From Tahibacter soli (GTDB lineage Bacteria; Pseudomonadota; Gammaproteobacteria; Xanthomonadales; Rhodanobacteraceae), in NCBI RefSeq assembly GCF_025717065.2, contig NZ_JAOVZO020000018.1:372001-436000 (forward strand): 64,000 nt of DNA. Direction: 5' to 3'. Both the position numbers and the translations under genes were made by a program. Shown here piece after piece: positions 7,894 to 14,653 of this stretch (the stretch's first letter is position 1; each line of letters starts with the position of its first letter). The notes beneath the pieces were generated by a model. That model had not been told where the DNA came from. It did no database searches and saw only the letters and a list, made by a program, of their open reading frames with translations.

Positions 7894-9486
7894 TCAGCCG
7901 CGCGAGACGCGATCGAAGTCGAGCCCGAAGCGCGCGAGATATTTGCGCAGGCGGTCGGCGTCGTTCGTGCTCGTGCGCTTGGCGCGCGACGCGGCGAACA
8001 GTTCGCGGCCCGCTTCCGACAGCGACCGCGAACGCCGGCAAACGGCGACGACGTCGCGCAGTTGCACGGCGTCGAAGCGGTCCACGTCGGCGGCCGCTTC
8101 GCCGAGCAGTGCGACGAGCGCGTCGGCGCCCTCGCCGCTCGGCCGCCACAGCCGGCGCAGGCGCGCGATTTCGTCGTCGACGGCTTCGCGCTGGATGCGA
8201 CCGGCCGTCGCGAACGTGGCCATGCGCATCACGCTCGCGCCGAGATCGCGGAAGTTGCCGTGCCAGCTCGCCTCGGGCGACGTCGCGAAGCGCAGGTACG
8301 CGTCGCGCGCTTCGCGGTTGAACATCACGCGCTGGTTCTGCGCGCGCGCGTGGCGGTCGAGTTCGTAGTCGAGGTTCGGTTCGAGGTCTTCGCGCCGCTG
8401 CGCCAGGCCCGGCAGTTGAAACGTCCACAAGTTCAGGCGCGCATAGAGATCGTCGCGAAAGCGCCCTTCGGCGACGCGCTGGCCGAGGTCGCGGTTCGTG
8501 CCGGCGATCAGCTGGAAGTCGCTTTCGGTTTCGCGGTCGCCGCCGACCGGCAGAAAACGCTTGTCTTCGAGCGCGCGCAGCAGCATCGCCTGCTCGTCGG
8601 GGCCGAGTTCGCCGATCTCGTCGAGAAACAGCAGGCCGCGATGCGCCGAGCGCAGCAGGCCCGCGCGGTCGCTGCCGGCGCCGGTGTACGCGCCTTTGAC
8701 GTGGCCGAACAGCGCGCTCATCGCGCCGTCGCCGCGCAACGTGGCGCAGTTCACTTCGACGAAGCCGCCGGGCAGCTGGTGCTTGAGCTTTTTCAGTTCG
8801 AACACGCGCCGCGCGAGCTGGCTCTTGCCGGCGCCGGTCGGCCCCATCAGAAGAATCGGCGCGTTCGAACGGATCGCGACGACTTCGATTTCTTCGATCA
8901 GGCGATTGAACGCGGGGTTGCGCGTGGCGATGCCGCTTTTCAGGAACGCGCGGTCTTCCTGCTGCTCGCGCGCGAAGCGCTGGGCGATGCGGTCGTACTT
9001 CGACAGATCGAGATCGATCAGGTTGAAGCTGCCGGGATCGCCCGCGGTCTGCTTGCGCGGCGGCGACGCCTGCAGCAGCCGCCCCGGAAAGCGACGGCTT
9101 TCGGCGACGAGAAACAGGCAGATCTGCACGACGTGCGTGCCGGTGGTGATGTGGAGAAAGTATTCCTCGTGGTCGACGTCGAACGGATAGTTCTCGCAGA
9201 AGTCGTGCACGCACGCGTACACCGATTCGAAATCCCACGGATCGTCGAGGCGGGTGTCGTGCACGCGCACCTGCGTTTCCGGCGCTACCTGCGCGAGATC
9301 GTCGACCACGCGCTTGAGCAGCTTCGCGTAGCGCCGCTCGTCGAGCAGCAGCTCGATGCGATGCGCGATGAAGTCCTCGTGCATGCCGAGCGACACGGTC
9401 GGCCGCCACTTCTCCCAGCGGCCGGGACCGTCGCCGCTGTCGAGCTGCGTGCCGAGAAAGCCGATGATCACGTTGCGCTTGGTCAT
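7894..9486 (-). CDS. rtcR: RtcR, sigma-54-dependent activator of RNA repair
   Basis: 530 aa, the usual size for RtcR. Residues 1-175 form the CARF-type sensor domain found in RtcR, thought to sense a cyclic or cleaved nucleotide signal of RNA damage. An AAA+ domain follows with Walker A at 215-222 (GPTGAGKS), the sigma-54-contacting GAYTGA loop at 265-270 and Walker B at 284-290 (GLLFLDE). The C-terminal ~100 residues hold the DNA-binding part. The gene diverges from the Ro60 gene, and a perfect sigma-54 promoter lies between them, the same layout as rtcR and rtcBA in Escherichia coli. Its own start codon lies within a 14-base palindrome (9486-9499). Assignment is very firm. Confidence 0.96.
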   Translation of the reverse strand: MTKRNVIIGFLGTQLDSGDGPGRWEKWRPTVSLGMHEDFIAHRIELLLDERRYAKLLKRVVDDLAQVAPETQVRVHDTRLDDPWDFESVYACVHDFCENYPFDVDHEEYFLHITTGTHVVQICLFLVAESRRFPGRLLQASPPRKQTAGDPGSFNLIDLDLSKYDRIAQRFAREQQEDRAFLKSGIATRNPAFNRLIEEIEVVAIRSNAPILLMGPTGAGKSQLARRVFELKKLKHQLPGGFVEVNCATLRGDGAMSALFGHVKGAYTGAGSDRAGLLRSAHRGLLFLDEIGELGPDEQAMLLRALEDKRFLPVGGDRETESDFQLIAGTNRDLGQRVAEGRFRDDLYARLNLWTFQLPGLAQRREDLEPNLDYELDRHARAQNQRVMFNREARDAYLRFATSPEASWHGNFRDLGASVMRMATFATAGRIQREAVDDEIARLRRLWRPSGEGADALVALLGEAAADVDRFDAVQLRDVVAVCRRSRSLSEAGRELFAASRAKRTSTNDADRLRKYLARFGLDFDRVSRG

Positions 9487-9587
9487 ATCCCATAGGATAA
9501 GTTGACGATTGCTTGGAATCCAATCTAGCGAAACCTTCCCGCCGACGACTTTCGCGATTTCGTCATCTATTTATTGATTTTCAATAA
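9486..9587. promoter_or_regulatory. palindromes upstream of the rtc sigma-54 promoter
   Basis: Three inverted repeats lie in the rtcR/Ro60 gap: 9486-9499 (TATCC, CATA, GGATA), 9513-9523 (TTGGA, A, TCCAA) and 9571-9587 (TTATTGA, TTT, TCAATAA). The first two are candidate RtcR upstream activating sites. The third is AT-rich, starts 40 bases before the -24 box, and overlaps a near-match to the IHF consensus (TTTCAA, 4 bases, TTA), as expected where DNA must bend between an activator and sigma-54 polymerase. Assignment of each site to a protein is inference. Confidence 0.5.
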
Positions 9588-9609
9588 GTTAAGCAGACTC
9601 GTTCGTCGT

Positions 9610-9625
9610 TGGCACGCCGTTTGCG
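9610..9625 (+). promoter_or_regulatory. sigma-54 promoter of the Ro60-Y RNA-rtcBA operon
   Basis: TGGCAC, five bases, TTGC: a full match to the -24/-12 consensus with GG and GC ten bases apart (9611-9612 and 9623-9624). It lies 31 bases before the Ro60 start codon, leaving room for a start site near 9636 and the GGAG at 9648. This is the only good promoter seen before rtcB, so Ro60, the Y RNAs, rtcB and rtcA are probably co-induced by RtcR. Confidence 0.9.
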
Positions 9626-9655
9626 ATATCCCTGGCGTCAACGAAGGAGAACGAC

Positions 9656-11203
9656 ATGGCCAACACCCAACTGTTCGCGACCCGCCGGCCGCAGCCGGCA
9701 CCGATCGCGAATGCGATCAACGAAGCCGGCGGCCGTGCGTACCTGCGCGAACCGGAAGCGGCGCTGGCCCTGTACGCGTCGACCGGTTGCCTGAACGGCG
9801 TGTTCTATGCCGATGCGCAGACGCAGCTGGCGCAGGTGCTGGATCTGTGCAAGCAGGTGTCGGCGGAGTTCGTCGCGAAGACGGCGATCCATGCGCGCAA
9901 GCAGGGCCATATGAAGGACATGCCGGCGCTGCTCGCCGCGCATCTGGCACATCGCGACGGCGAACTGCTGGCGCGCGTGTTCGATCGCGTGATCGACAAC
10001 GGCCGCATGCTGCGCAACTTCGTGCAGATCCTGCGCAGCGGCGTGGTCGGCCGCAAGTCGCTCGGTACGCGCTGCAAGCGTCTCGTGCAGCAGTGGCTGG
10101 CGCGTGCGTCGACCGAAACGATCATGGCGGCGGCGATCGGCAACCAGCCGTCGCTCGCCGACATCGTGAAGATGGTGCATCCGAAGCCGCAGGACGCGGA
10201 GCGTGAGGCGCTGTATGCATGGTTGATCGACAAGCCGCATGCGAAGAAGGCGTTGCCGCCGCTGGTGCGCGCGTTCGAGGCGTACAAGCGCAAGCCGGAA
10301 GGCTCGCCGCCGGATCTGCCGTTTCTGTACCTGACGGCGCTGGGCCTGAACACGACGCAGTGGAAGAAGATCGCGCTGCGCGCATCGTGGCAGGCCACGC
10401 GGATGAACTTGAACACGTTCATGCGTCACGGCGTGTTCGACGACAAGACGACGACGATGAAGATCGCGAAGAAGCTGACGGACAAGAACGAGATTCGCCG
10501 CGCCCGCGTGTTTCCGTATCAGTTGTTCGCGGCGTGGAAGGCCGCGCACGGCTTGCCGGTCGCGATCATGTCGGCGCTCGAGGAGGCGATGGAGCACGCC
10601 ACCGCGAACGTGCCGGCACTGCCGGGCAACGTCGTGGTCGCGGTCGACGTGTCGGGGTCGATGGCCTCGCCGGTGACCGGACATCGCCAGGGTTCGACGA
10701 CGTCGCTGCGTTGCGTCGACGTTGCCGCGCTGATCGCCGCGAGCGTGAAGCGCAAGAATCCGTCGGCGCGCATCCTGCCGTTCGATACGCAGGTGCGCAC
10801 GGCGACGATGTCCGAGCACGCCGGCGTGATGACGCAGGCACAGCGGCTCGCCGCGCTGTGCGGCGGCGGAACGACGGTCAGCGCGCCGCTCGCGCAGTTG
10901 AACGCGGAGCGGGCGCGCGTCGATACGCTGATCGTCGTCTCGGACAACGAGAGCTGGGCGGAGACGAACGTCGGCATGGGAACGCGGACGATGCACGAGT
11001 GGAAAACGCTGCGTCAGCGGTGCCCGGACGCGAAGCTGGTCGCGATCGACCTGCAGCCGTACGCGACGAGCCAGACGGCGGCGTCGGACGACGTGCTGCA
11101 CGTCGGCGGCTTCAGCGACACGGTGTTCGAGTTGCTCGCGGCTGCGGCAACGGGCCAGGGACCGGCCTGGTGGGTGGAGCGTATCCGTTCGATATCGCTC
11201 TGA
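9656..11203 (+). CDS. rsr: TROVE-domain Ro60/Rsr RNA-binding protein
   Basis: 515 aa. Residues ~20-320 form the alpha-helical TROVE ring that binds Y RNA on its outside and the ends of misfolded RNA in its hole. Residues ~325-510 are a von Willebrand A domain with an intact MIDAS motif (DVSGS at 331-335) and the expected later residues (SDNESW, GGGTTV). Bacterial Ro (Rsr) works with Y RNA and exoribonucleases in RNA quality control and is often encoded beside rtcB and rtcA. Here it is the first gene after the sigma-54 promoter, with three Y-RNA-like units directly downstream, so protein and RNA partner are made together. GGAG precedes the start. Assignment firm; symbol by analogy with Deinococcus and Salmonella. 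Confidence 0.94.
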   Translation: MANTQLFATRRPQPAPIANAINEAGGRAYLREPEAALALYASTGCLNGVFYADAQTQLAQVLDLCKQVSAEFVAKTAIHARKQGHMKDMPALLAAHLAHRDGELLARVFDRVIDNGRMLRNFVQILRSGVVGRKSLGTRCKRLVQQWLARASTETIMAAAIGNQPSLADIVKMVHPKPQDAEREALYAWLIDKPHAKKALPPLVRAFEAYKRKPEGSPPDLPFLYLTALGLNTTQWKKIALRASWQATRMNLNTFMRHGVFDDKTTTMKIAKKLTDKNEIRRARVFPYQLFAAWKAAHGLPVAIMSALEEAMEHATANVPALPGNVVVAVDVSGSMASPVTGHRQGSTTSLRCVDVAALIAASVKRKNPSARILPFDTQVRTATMSEHAGVMTQAQRLAALCGGGTTVSAPLAQLNAERARVDTLIVVSDNESWAETNVGMGTRTMHEWKTLRQRCPDAKLVAIDLQPYATSQTAASDDVLHVGGFSDTVFELLAAAATGQGPAWWVERIRSISL

Positions 11204-11266
11204 CGGACGTTTCGGCCTGTGCTCCATGGGGAGCTGACCTGGCCTTGCCGGACGTTCGCAACAGGT

Positions 11267-11292
11267 GCCGCGGCGGGAGGGCCCGCCGCGGC
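11267..11292. terminator. strong hairpin between the Ro60 gene and the Y RNA array
   Basis: A perfect 11-bp GC stem (11267-11277 with 11282-11292), loop AGGG, 63 bases after the Ro60 stop. No T-run follows, so it may be a partial terminator, a processing boundary or an mRNA 3'-end stabiliser that separates the Ro60 message from the Y RNAs. Confidence 0.45.
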
Positions 11293-11324
11293 TCGAGGAT
11301 TTCGGTTTGACGATTCGTTGCCCC

Positions 11325-11451
11325 GCGGCGAATGCGGGCGGAACTACATGATCGCTGATACGCAGGTTCGATTCCTGCCGGTTCGATGTTCGGACCGTCG
11401 TCCAATGGCAGGACGTAGCGAATGTTTCGCCGATTCTTGTCGCCGCACTTT
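11325..11451 (+). ncRNA. Y-RNA-like unit A with permuted tRNA mimic
   Basis: The outer stem is GCGGCGA (11325-11331) with TCGCCGC (11440-11446). After an asymmetric internal loop comes GGCGGAAC (11337-11344) with GTTTCGCC (11424-11431), then TCGCT (11352-11356) with AGCGA (11417-11421). These enclose a tRNA-like module in permuted order: a 5-base variable-loop equivalent, T arm GCAGG-TTCGATT-CCTGC (11362-11378), a 6-bp acceptor-like hairpin CGGTTC/GGACCG (11379-11384 with 11392-11397), and D arm GTCC-AATGGCA-GGAC (11400-11414) with the conserved GG. The T loop fits TTCRANY. Bacterial Y RNAs of the YrlA type are known to pair a Ro-binding stem with a tRNA-mimicking module, and the Ro gene is adjacent. 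Ends are approximate. The pairing is seen directly; Ro binding is inferred. Confidence 0.85.
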
Positions 11452-11482
11452 ACGAAGCAACGGATCTTTGGAGTTTTGGTTC

Positions 11483-11773
11483 GCAGCGAATGCAGATGGA
11501 ACTACAGGCTAAAGACCTCCAGGTCGCGGGTTCGAGTCCCGCCGGCTCCGCCAATCTCAGGCTGCCGCAGGCAGCATGAGAACGCGATCCACGGATGGAT
11601 CGCGCGAGAATCGATCGCACCGCGATCGATTCTCGGAGAACGTGCGCGAGCCATGCTTGCGCCGTTCGATCGAAGAACGGGCACGAGCCCGTTCTTCGAC
11701 CACCGAACAAAGGGGCCGTAGCTCAGTCGGATAGAGCGGGAACGTTTCATCGATACTTGTCGCTGCACTTTTT
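11483..11773 (+). ncRNA. Y-RNA-like unit B, split tRNA mimic with encoded CCA
   Basis: Same stem as unit A with compensatory changes: GCAGCGA (11483-11489) pairs with TCGCTGC (11760-11766), and GATGGAAC (11495-11502) with GTTTCATC (11744-11751). The tRNA half order is again T then D. T arm GCGGG-TTCGAGT-CCCGC is at 11526-11542, acceptor half CGGCTCC at 11543-11549 is followed by GCCA, and the other acceptor half GGGGCCG is at 11712-11718 with TA and a classical D arm GCTC-AGTCGGATA-GAGC (11721-11737). The two acceptor halves form 7 bp with one G-U pair. About 160 bases of consecutive hairpins separate them. It may act as one long Y RNA or be cut into a two-piece form with tRNA-like ends. Ends approximate. 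Confidence 0.82.
11561..11698 (+). repeat. cluster of five hairpins inside unit B
   Basis: Consecutive stems: 11561-11575 (6 bp, loop GCA), 11583-11604 (9 bp, loop CGGA), 11605-11635 (14 bp, loop ACC), 11638-11667 (9 bp with one bulge) and 11671-11698 (12 bp, loop ACGA). Four of the five are perfect. They fill the gap between the encoded CCA and the GGGGCCG that begins the second half of unit B. They could be an inserted palindromic element or spacers that guide processing. Confidence 0.7.
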
Positions 11774-11789
11774 CGTTAGACGGTTTTAC

Positions 11790-11894
11790 GCGGCGAATGC
11801 CGGCGGAACTACATGGTCAACTCCACGGGTTCAAATCCCGGGCGTTGCGCAAGCTTCGCGGAGACGTTTCGCTACTTTTGTCGCCGCACTTTTT
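11790..11894 (+). ncRNA. Y-RNA-like unit C, minimal form without D arm, abutting rtcB
   Basis: Outer stem GCGGCGA (11790-11796) with TCGCCGC (11881-11887); inner stem GGCGGAAC (11802-11809) with GTTTCGCT (11866-11873, one end G-U pair). It contains a T arm with a 4-bp stem (CGGG 11826-11829, loop TTCAAAT, CCCG 11837-11840) but the next 25 bases (11841-11865) hold no D-arm consensus. The stem is followed by ACTTTTT, so it resembles an intrinsic terminator, and the rtcB ribosome site (GAGGAATGAG) begins right after it. It is the shortest of the three units and is either a degenerate Y RNA or a leader that influences rtcB expression. Confidence 0.75.
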
Positions 11895-11906
11895 GAGGAA
11901 TGAGAA

Positions 11907-13127
11907 ATGACTACCGCCAACTACAACGTGATCCACGAAGGCGGCGTGCCGATCAAGGCGTGGACGCGCGGCGTGCCGCTCGAGGATGCCGCGCGCAAGC
12001 AGCTCGTCAACATGTCGCGCCTGCCGTTCGTGCACCGCTGGATCGCCGTGATGCCGGACGTGCATCTCGGCAAGGGCGCGACCGTGGGTTCGGTCGTGCC
12101 GACGGTCGGCGCGATCGTGCCGGCGGCGGTCGGCGTCGATATCGGCTGCGGCATGATGGCGTACCAGACGACGCTGCGCGCCGACCAGCTGCCCGACCAG
12201 CTCGGCGCGATCCGCAGCGATATCGAACGCGCCGTGCCGCACGGCTTCGTGACGGTGAAGGGCCGCAGCGACCACGGCGCATGGGTGACGCCGCCGAATT
12301 CGGCCGTGACGCGCTGGCGCGCGCTGCACGAGCGCTACGACGCGATCCTCGCGCGGCATGCGAAGGCCGCGCATCGCTCGCCGCTGTCGCAGCTGGGTTC
12401 GCTCGGCGGCGGCAACCACTTCATCGAGCTGTGTCTGGACGAAGCGGACCACGTGTGGGTGATGCTGCACTCGGGTTCGCGCGGCGCGGGAAACCTGATC
12501 GGCCAGTACTTCATCGAGCGGGCGCGCGAAGAGATGCGGCGTCATTTCATCAACCTGCCCGATCGCGATCTTGCGTACCTGTCGGAAGGCTCGACGCTGT
12601 TCGACGACTATGTGGCCGCGGTCGAGTGGGCGCAGGAATATGCCGCGCAGAACCGTCAGCAGATGATGGAGACGGTGATGCGCGTGCTGCGCGAGCACCT
12701 GCCGTCGTTCGCGCTGACGCGCATGGCGATCAACTGCCACCACAACTACATCAGCCGCGAGCGGCATTACGGTCAGGACGTGTACGTGACGCGCAAGGGC
12801 GCGGTGCGCGCGCGCGAAGGCGAGTTCGGCATCATTCCGGGCAGCATGGGCGCCAAGAGCTTCATCGTGCGCGGCCTCGGCAACGCCGAGAGCTTCCATA
12901 GCTGCAGCCACGGCGCGGGCCGCGTGATGAGCCGCACCGAGGCGAAGAAGCGCATCAGCGTCGCCGACCACGTGCGCGCGACGGCGCACGTGGAATGCCG
13001 CAAGGACAGCGACGTGGTCGACGAGTCGCCGGCCGCGTACAAGCCGATAGACGCGGTGATGGCGGCGCAGAACGATCTCGTGGAGATCGTGCATACGCTG
13101 CGCCAGGTGGTATGCGTCAAGGGTTGA
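11907..13127 (+). CDS. rtcB: RtcB, RNA-splicing and repair ligase
   Basis: 406 aa, matching the ~408 aa family length. RtcB joins RNA ends bearing 2',3'-cyclic phosphate or 3'-phosphate to 5'-hydroxyl ends with GTP and Mn2+. Metal ligands and active site are visible: D78-IGCG with C81, GGGNHFIEL at 167-175, HH at 278-279 (INCHHN) and the histidine that becomes guanylylated, H335, in SCSHGAGR. GAGG lies just upstream of the start. The gene follows three Y-RNA-like units and precedes rtcA, an arrangement known from Ro-containing rtc operons, and is probably transcribed from the sigma-54 promoter at 9610. Confidence 0.97.
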   Translation: MTTANYNVIHEGGVPIKAWTRGVPLEDAARKQLVNMSRLPFVHRWIAVMPDVHLGKGATVGSVVPTVGAIVPAAVGVDIGCGMMAYQTTLRADQLPDQLGAIRSDIERAVPHGFVTVKGRSDHGAWVTPPNSAVTRWRALHERYDAILARHAKAAHRSPLSQLGSLGGGNHFIELCLDEADHVWVMLHSGSRGAGNLIGQYFIERAREEMRRHFINLPDRDLAYLSEGSTLFDDYVAAVEWAQEYAAQNRQQMMETVMRVLREHLPSFALTRMAINCHHNYISRERHYGQDVYVTRKGAVRAREGEFGIIPGSMGAKSFIVRGLGNAESFHSCSHGAGRVMSRTEAKKRISVADHVRATAHVECRKDSDVVDESPAAYKPIDAVMAAQNDLVEIVHTLRQVVCVKG

Positions 13128-13146
13128 TACGAGAAGGAAAGGGAAT

Positions 13147-13173
13147 GCGCCGCCCGGCGACACCGGGCGGCGC
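13147..13173. terminator. hairpin in the rtcB-rtcA gap
   Basis: A perfect 11-bp stem (13147-13157 with 13163-13173) with loop CGACA and no T-run, 19 bases after the rtcB stop and 29 before the rtcA start. More likely an mRNA-stability or partial-termination element that tunes the rtcB:rtcA ratio than a full stop. Confidence 0.45.
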
Positions 13174-13201
13174 CGTCGTTGCGAAGACAAGAAGAACAAC
13201 A

Positions 13202-14230
13202 ATGCACACTTCCACCATGATCGAACTCGACGGCTCGGCCGGCGGCGGACAGCTTTTGCGCACCGCGCTGACGCTGTCGCTGTGCACGCTGACGCCGTTT
13301 CGCATGCGCGGCATCCGCGCGGGACGCGCGCGTCCCGGCCTCATGCGCCAGCACCTGACCGCCGTCGAAGCCGCGACGCGCGTCGGCAACGCGCACGTCG
13401 AAGGCGCGACGCCGGGTTCGCAGGACCTCGTGTTCGTACCGGGCGCGATCCAGGGCGGCGACTTCCGTTTCGCGATCGGCACGGCCGGTTCGACGACGCT
13501 GGTCGCGCAGACCGTGCTGCCGGCGCTGCTGCGCGCCGAACGCGTCTCGACCGTGCGGCTCGAAGGCGGCACGCACAATCCGATGGCGCCGCCGGCCGAC
13601 TTTCTCGCGCAGGCGTTTCTGCCGCTGATGGCGCGCATGGGCGCGAACGCGCAGATCGACGTGAAGCGCCACGGTTTTTTTCCGGCCGGCGGCGGGCGCA
13701 TCGACGTGCGCGTGGAACCGTGCGCCGCGCTGGCGCCGGTGCATCTCGTCGAACGCGGCGACGTGCGCGGCGTGCGCGCGACGGCGCTCGTCTCGGGCCT
13801 GCCGGCCGACATCGGCCGGCGCGAACTCGATGTCGCCGCGCGGCGCCTCGGCATCAGGCGCGACGGGCAGACGCTGACCGACGTCACACCGGCGCTCGGC
13901 CCGGGCAACGTGTTGCTCGTCGCGGTCGAAACGGAGCACGTGACCGAGGTGTTCGTCGGTTTCGGCGAGCGCGGCCTCGCGGCCGAGACGGTCGCCGAAC
14001 GCGTGTGCCGCGAGGCGTCGCGCTACATCGACTCGGGCGTCGCCGTCGGCGAGCACCTGGCCGATCAGTTGCTGCTGCCGCTGGCGCTGGCCGGATCGGG
14101 ATCGTTCACGACGCTCGCGCCCACCGATCATGCGCGCACGAACGCCGCGTTGATCGAGAAGTTTCTGCCGGTCGAGATCGCATTCGAACCGCAGCACGGC
14201 AAGACGTGGCTCGCCCGCGTCGACGGATAG
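13202..14230 (+). CDS. rtcA: RtcA, RNA 3'-terminal phosphate cyclase
   Basis: 342 aa, the usual length. RtcA uses ATP to turn RNA 3'- or 2'-phosphates into 2',3'-cyclic phosphates, which RtcB can ligate. The N-terminal signature ELDGSAGGGQLLR (residues 8-20) and the RHGFFPAGGG motif (156-165) are intact. The nucleophilic histidine is H310 (TDHARTN), equivalent to His309 of the Escherichia coli enzyme. An in-frame upstream start exists, but the ATG at 13202 is where homology begins. Sits 74 bases after rtcB and 11 before a small unknown gene. Confidence 0.96.
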   Translation: MHTSTMIELDGSAGGGQLLRTALTLSLCTLTPFRMRGIRAGRARPGLMRQHLTAVEAATRVGNAHVEGATPGSQDLVFVPGAIQGGDFRFAIGTAGSTTLVAQTVLPALLRAERVSTVRLEGGTHNPMAPPADFLAQAFLPLMARMGANAQIDVKRHGFFPAGGGRIDVRVEPCAALAPVHLVERGDVRGVRATALVSGLPADIGRRELDVAARRLGIRRDGQTLTDVTPALGPGNVLLVAVETEHVTEVFVGFGERGLAAETVAERVCREASRYIDSGVAVGEHLADQLLLPLALAGSGSFTTLAPTDHARTNAALIEKFLPVEIAFEPQHGKTWLARVDG

Positions 14231-14241
14231 ACGGTGATGAC

Positions 14242-14649
14242 ATGCGCGATTCGGAAGAACTCAGGCAACGGATTCGCGCGAACGCGCAGGAGATCTCGCG
14301 GCTGCATGCGCGCGTCGGCGAGACGTTCGCACAGCGCGACACGCACGGCCGCCAGCCGTGGGAAGACGCCTGCCGCGAGTTCCACGCGCGTTACGACAGC
14401 CTCGCGCTGCCGGGCGGATACGACGACGCGCTGCTCAAGCGTCTCGCGTCCGGCGAGCGCAACGCCGTCGAGATCGTGCTGTGCTTTCTCGAAGTGCGCC
14501 CGTACTTTTTTCGTTCCGGCTATCTGTGGAAAGACCTGCTGCGCAAGGCGAAGCGCGCGCCCATGAACGCGCAGCACGCCGCGCGTCTCGCCGCGATCGT
14601 GCAGGGCTATGCGGAATATCGCGCGCGGCGGCTGGCCGCGCGCGCCTGA
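14242..14649 (+). CDS. small unknown protein at the end of the rtc operon
   Basis: 135 aa, soluble, charged and helical. Not recognised. It begins 11 bases after rtcA, so it very likely shares the transcript and is the last gene of the operon; the next gene is convergent and ends 4 bases away. Visible motifs are a central HARYDSLALPGGYDDALLKR and FLEVRPYFFRSGYLWKDLLRKAKR, basic and aromatic, which would suit RNA or protein contact. Being co-transcribed with Ro60, Y RNAs, rtcB and rtcA suggests an accessory role in RNA repair, by context only. Confidence 0.75.
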   Translation: MRDSEELRQRIRANAQEISRLHARVGETFAQRDTHGRQPWEDACREFHARYDSLALPGGYDDALLKRLASGERNAVEIVLCFLEVRPYFFRSGYLWKDLLRKAKRAPMNAQHAARLAAIVQGYAEYRARRLAARA

Positions 14650-14653
14650 CGGC

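Noticed and set aside
4215..8321. 1368-codon open frame on the plus strand opposite the DUF4082 gene
   Set aside because: Arg/Ala/Val-rich sequence with no recognisable domain, antisense to a clear exported protein; typical shadow frame in high-GC DNA.
11267..11292. Full intrinsic terminator isolating the Y RNAs from the Ro60 gene
   Set aside because: Strong stem but no T-run, and no alternative promoter is visible downstream; kept only as a possible partial terminator or processing site.
11392..11553. Ordinary tRNA with a long insertion between D and T arms (11392 to CCA at 11553), and a second one at 11712-11850
   Set aside because: In this linear reading the acceptor halves (GGACCGT with CGGCTCC) pair poorly and the Y-stem arms mismatch. 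In the permuted reading all stems pair and show compensatory changes, so the Y-RNA model is preferred.
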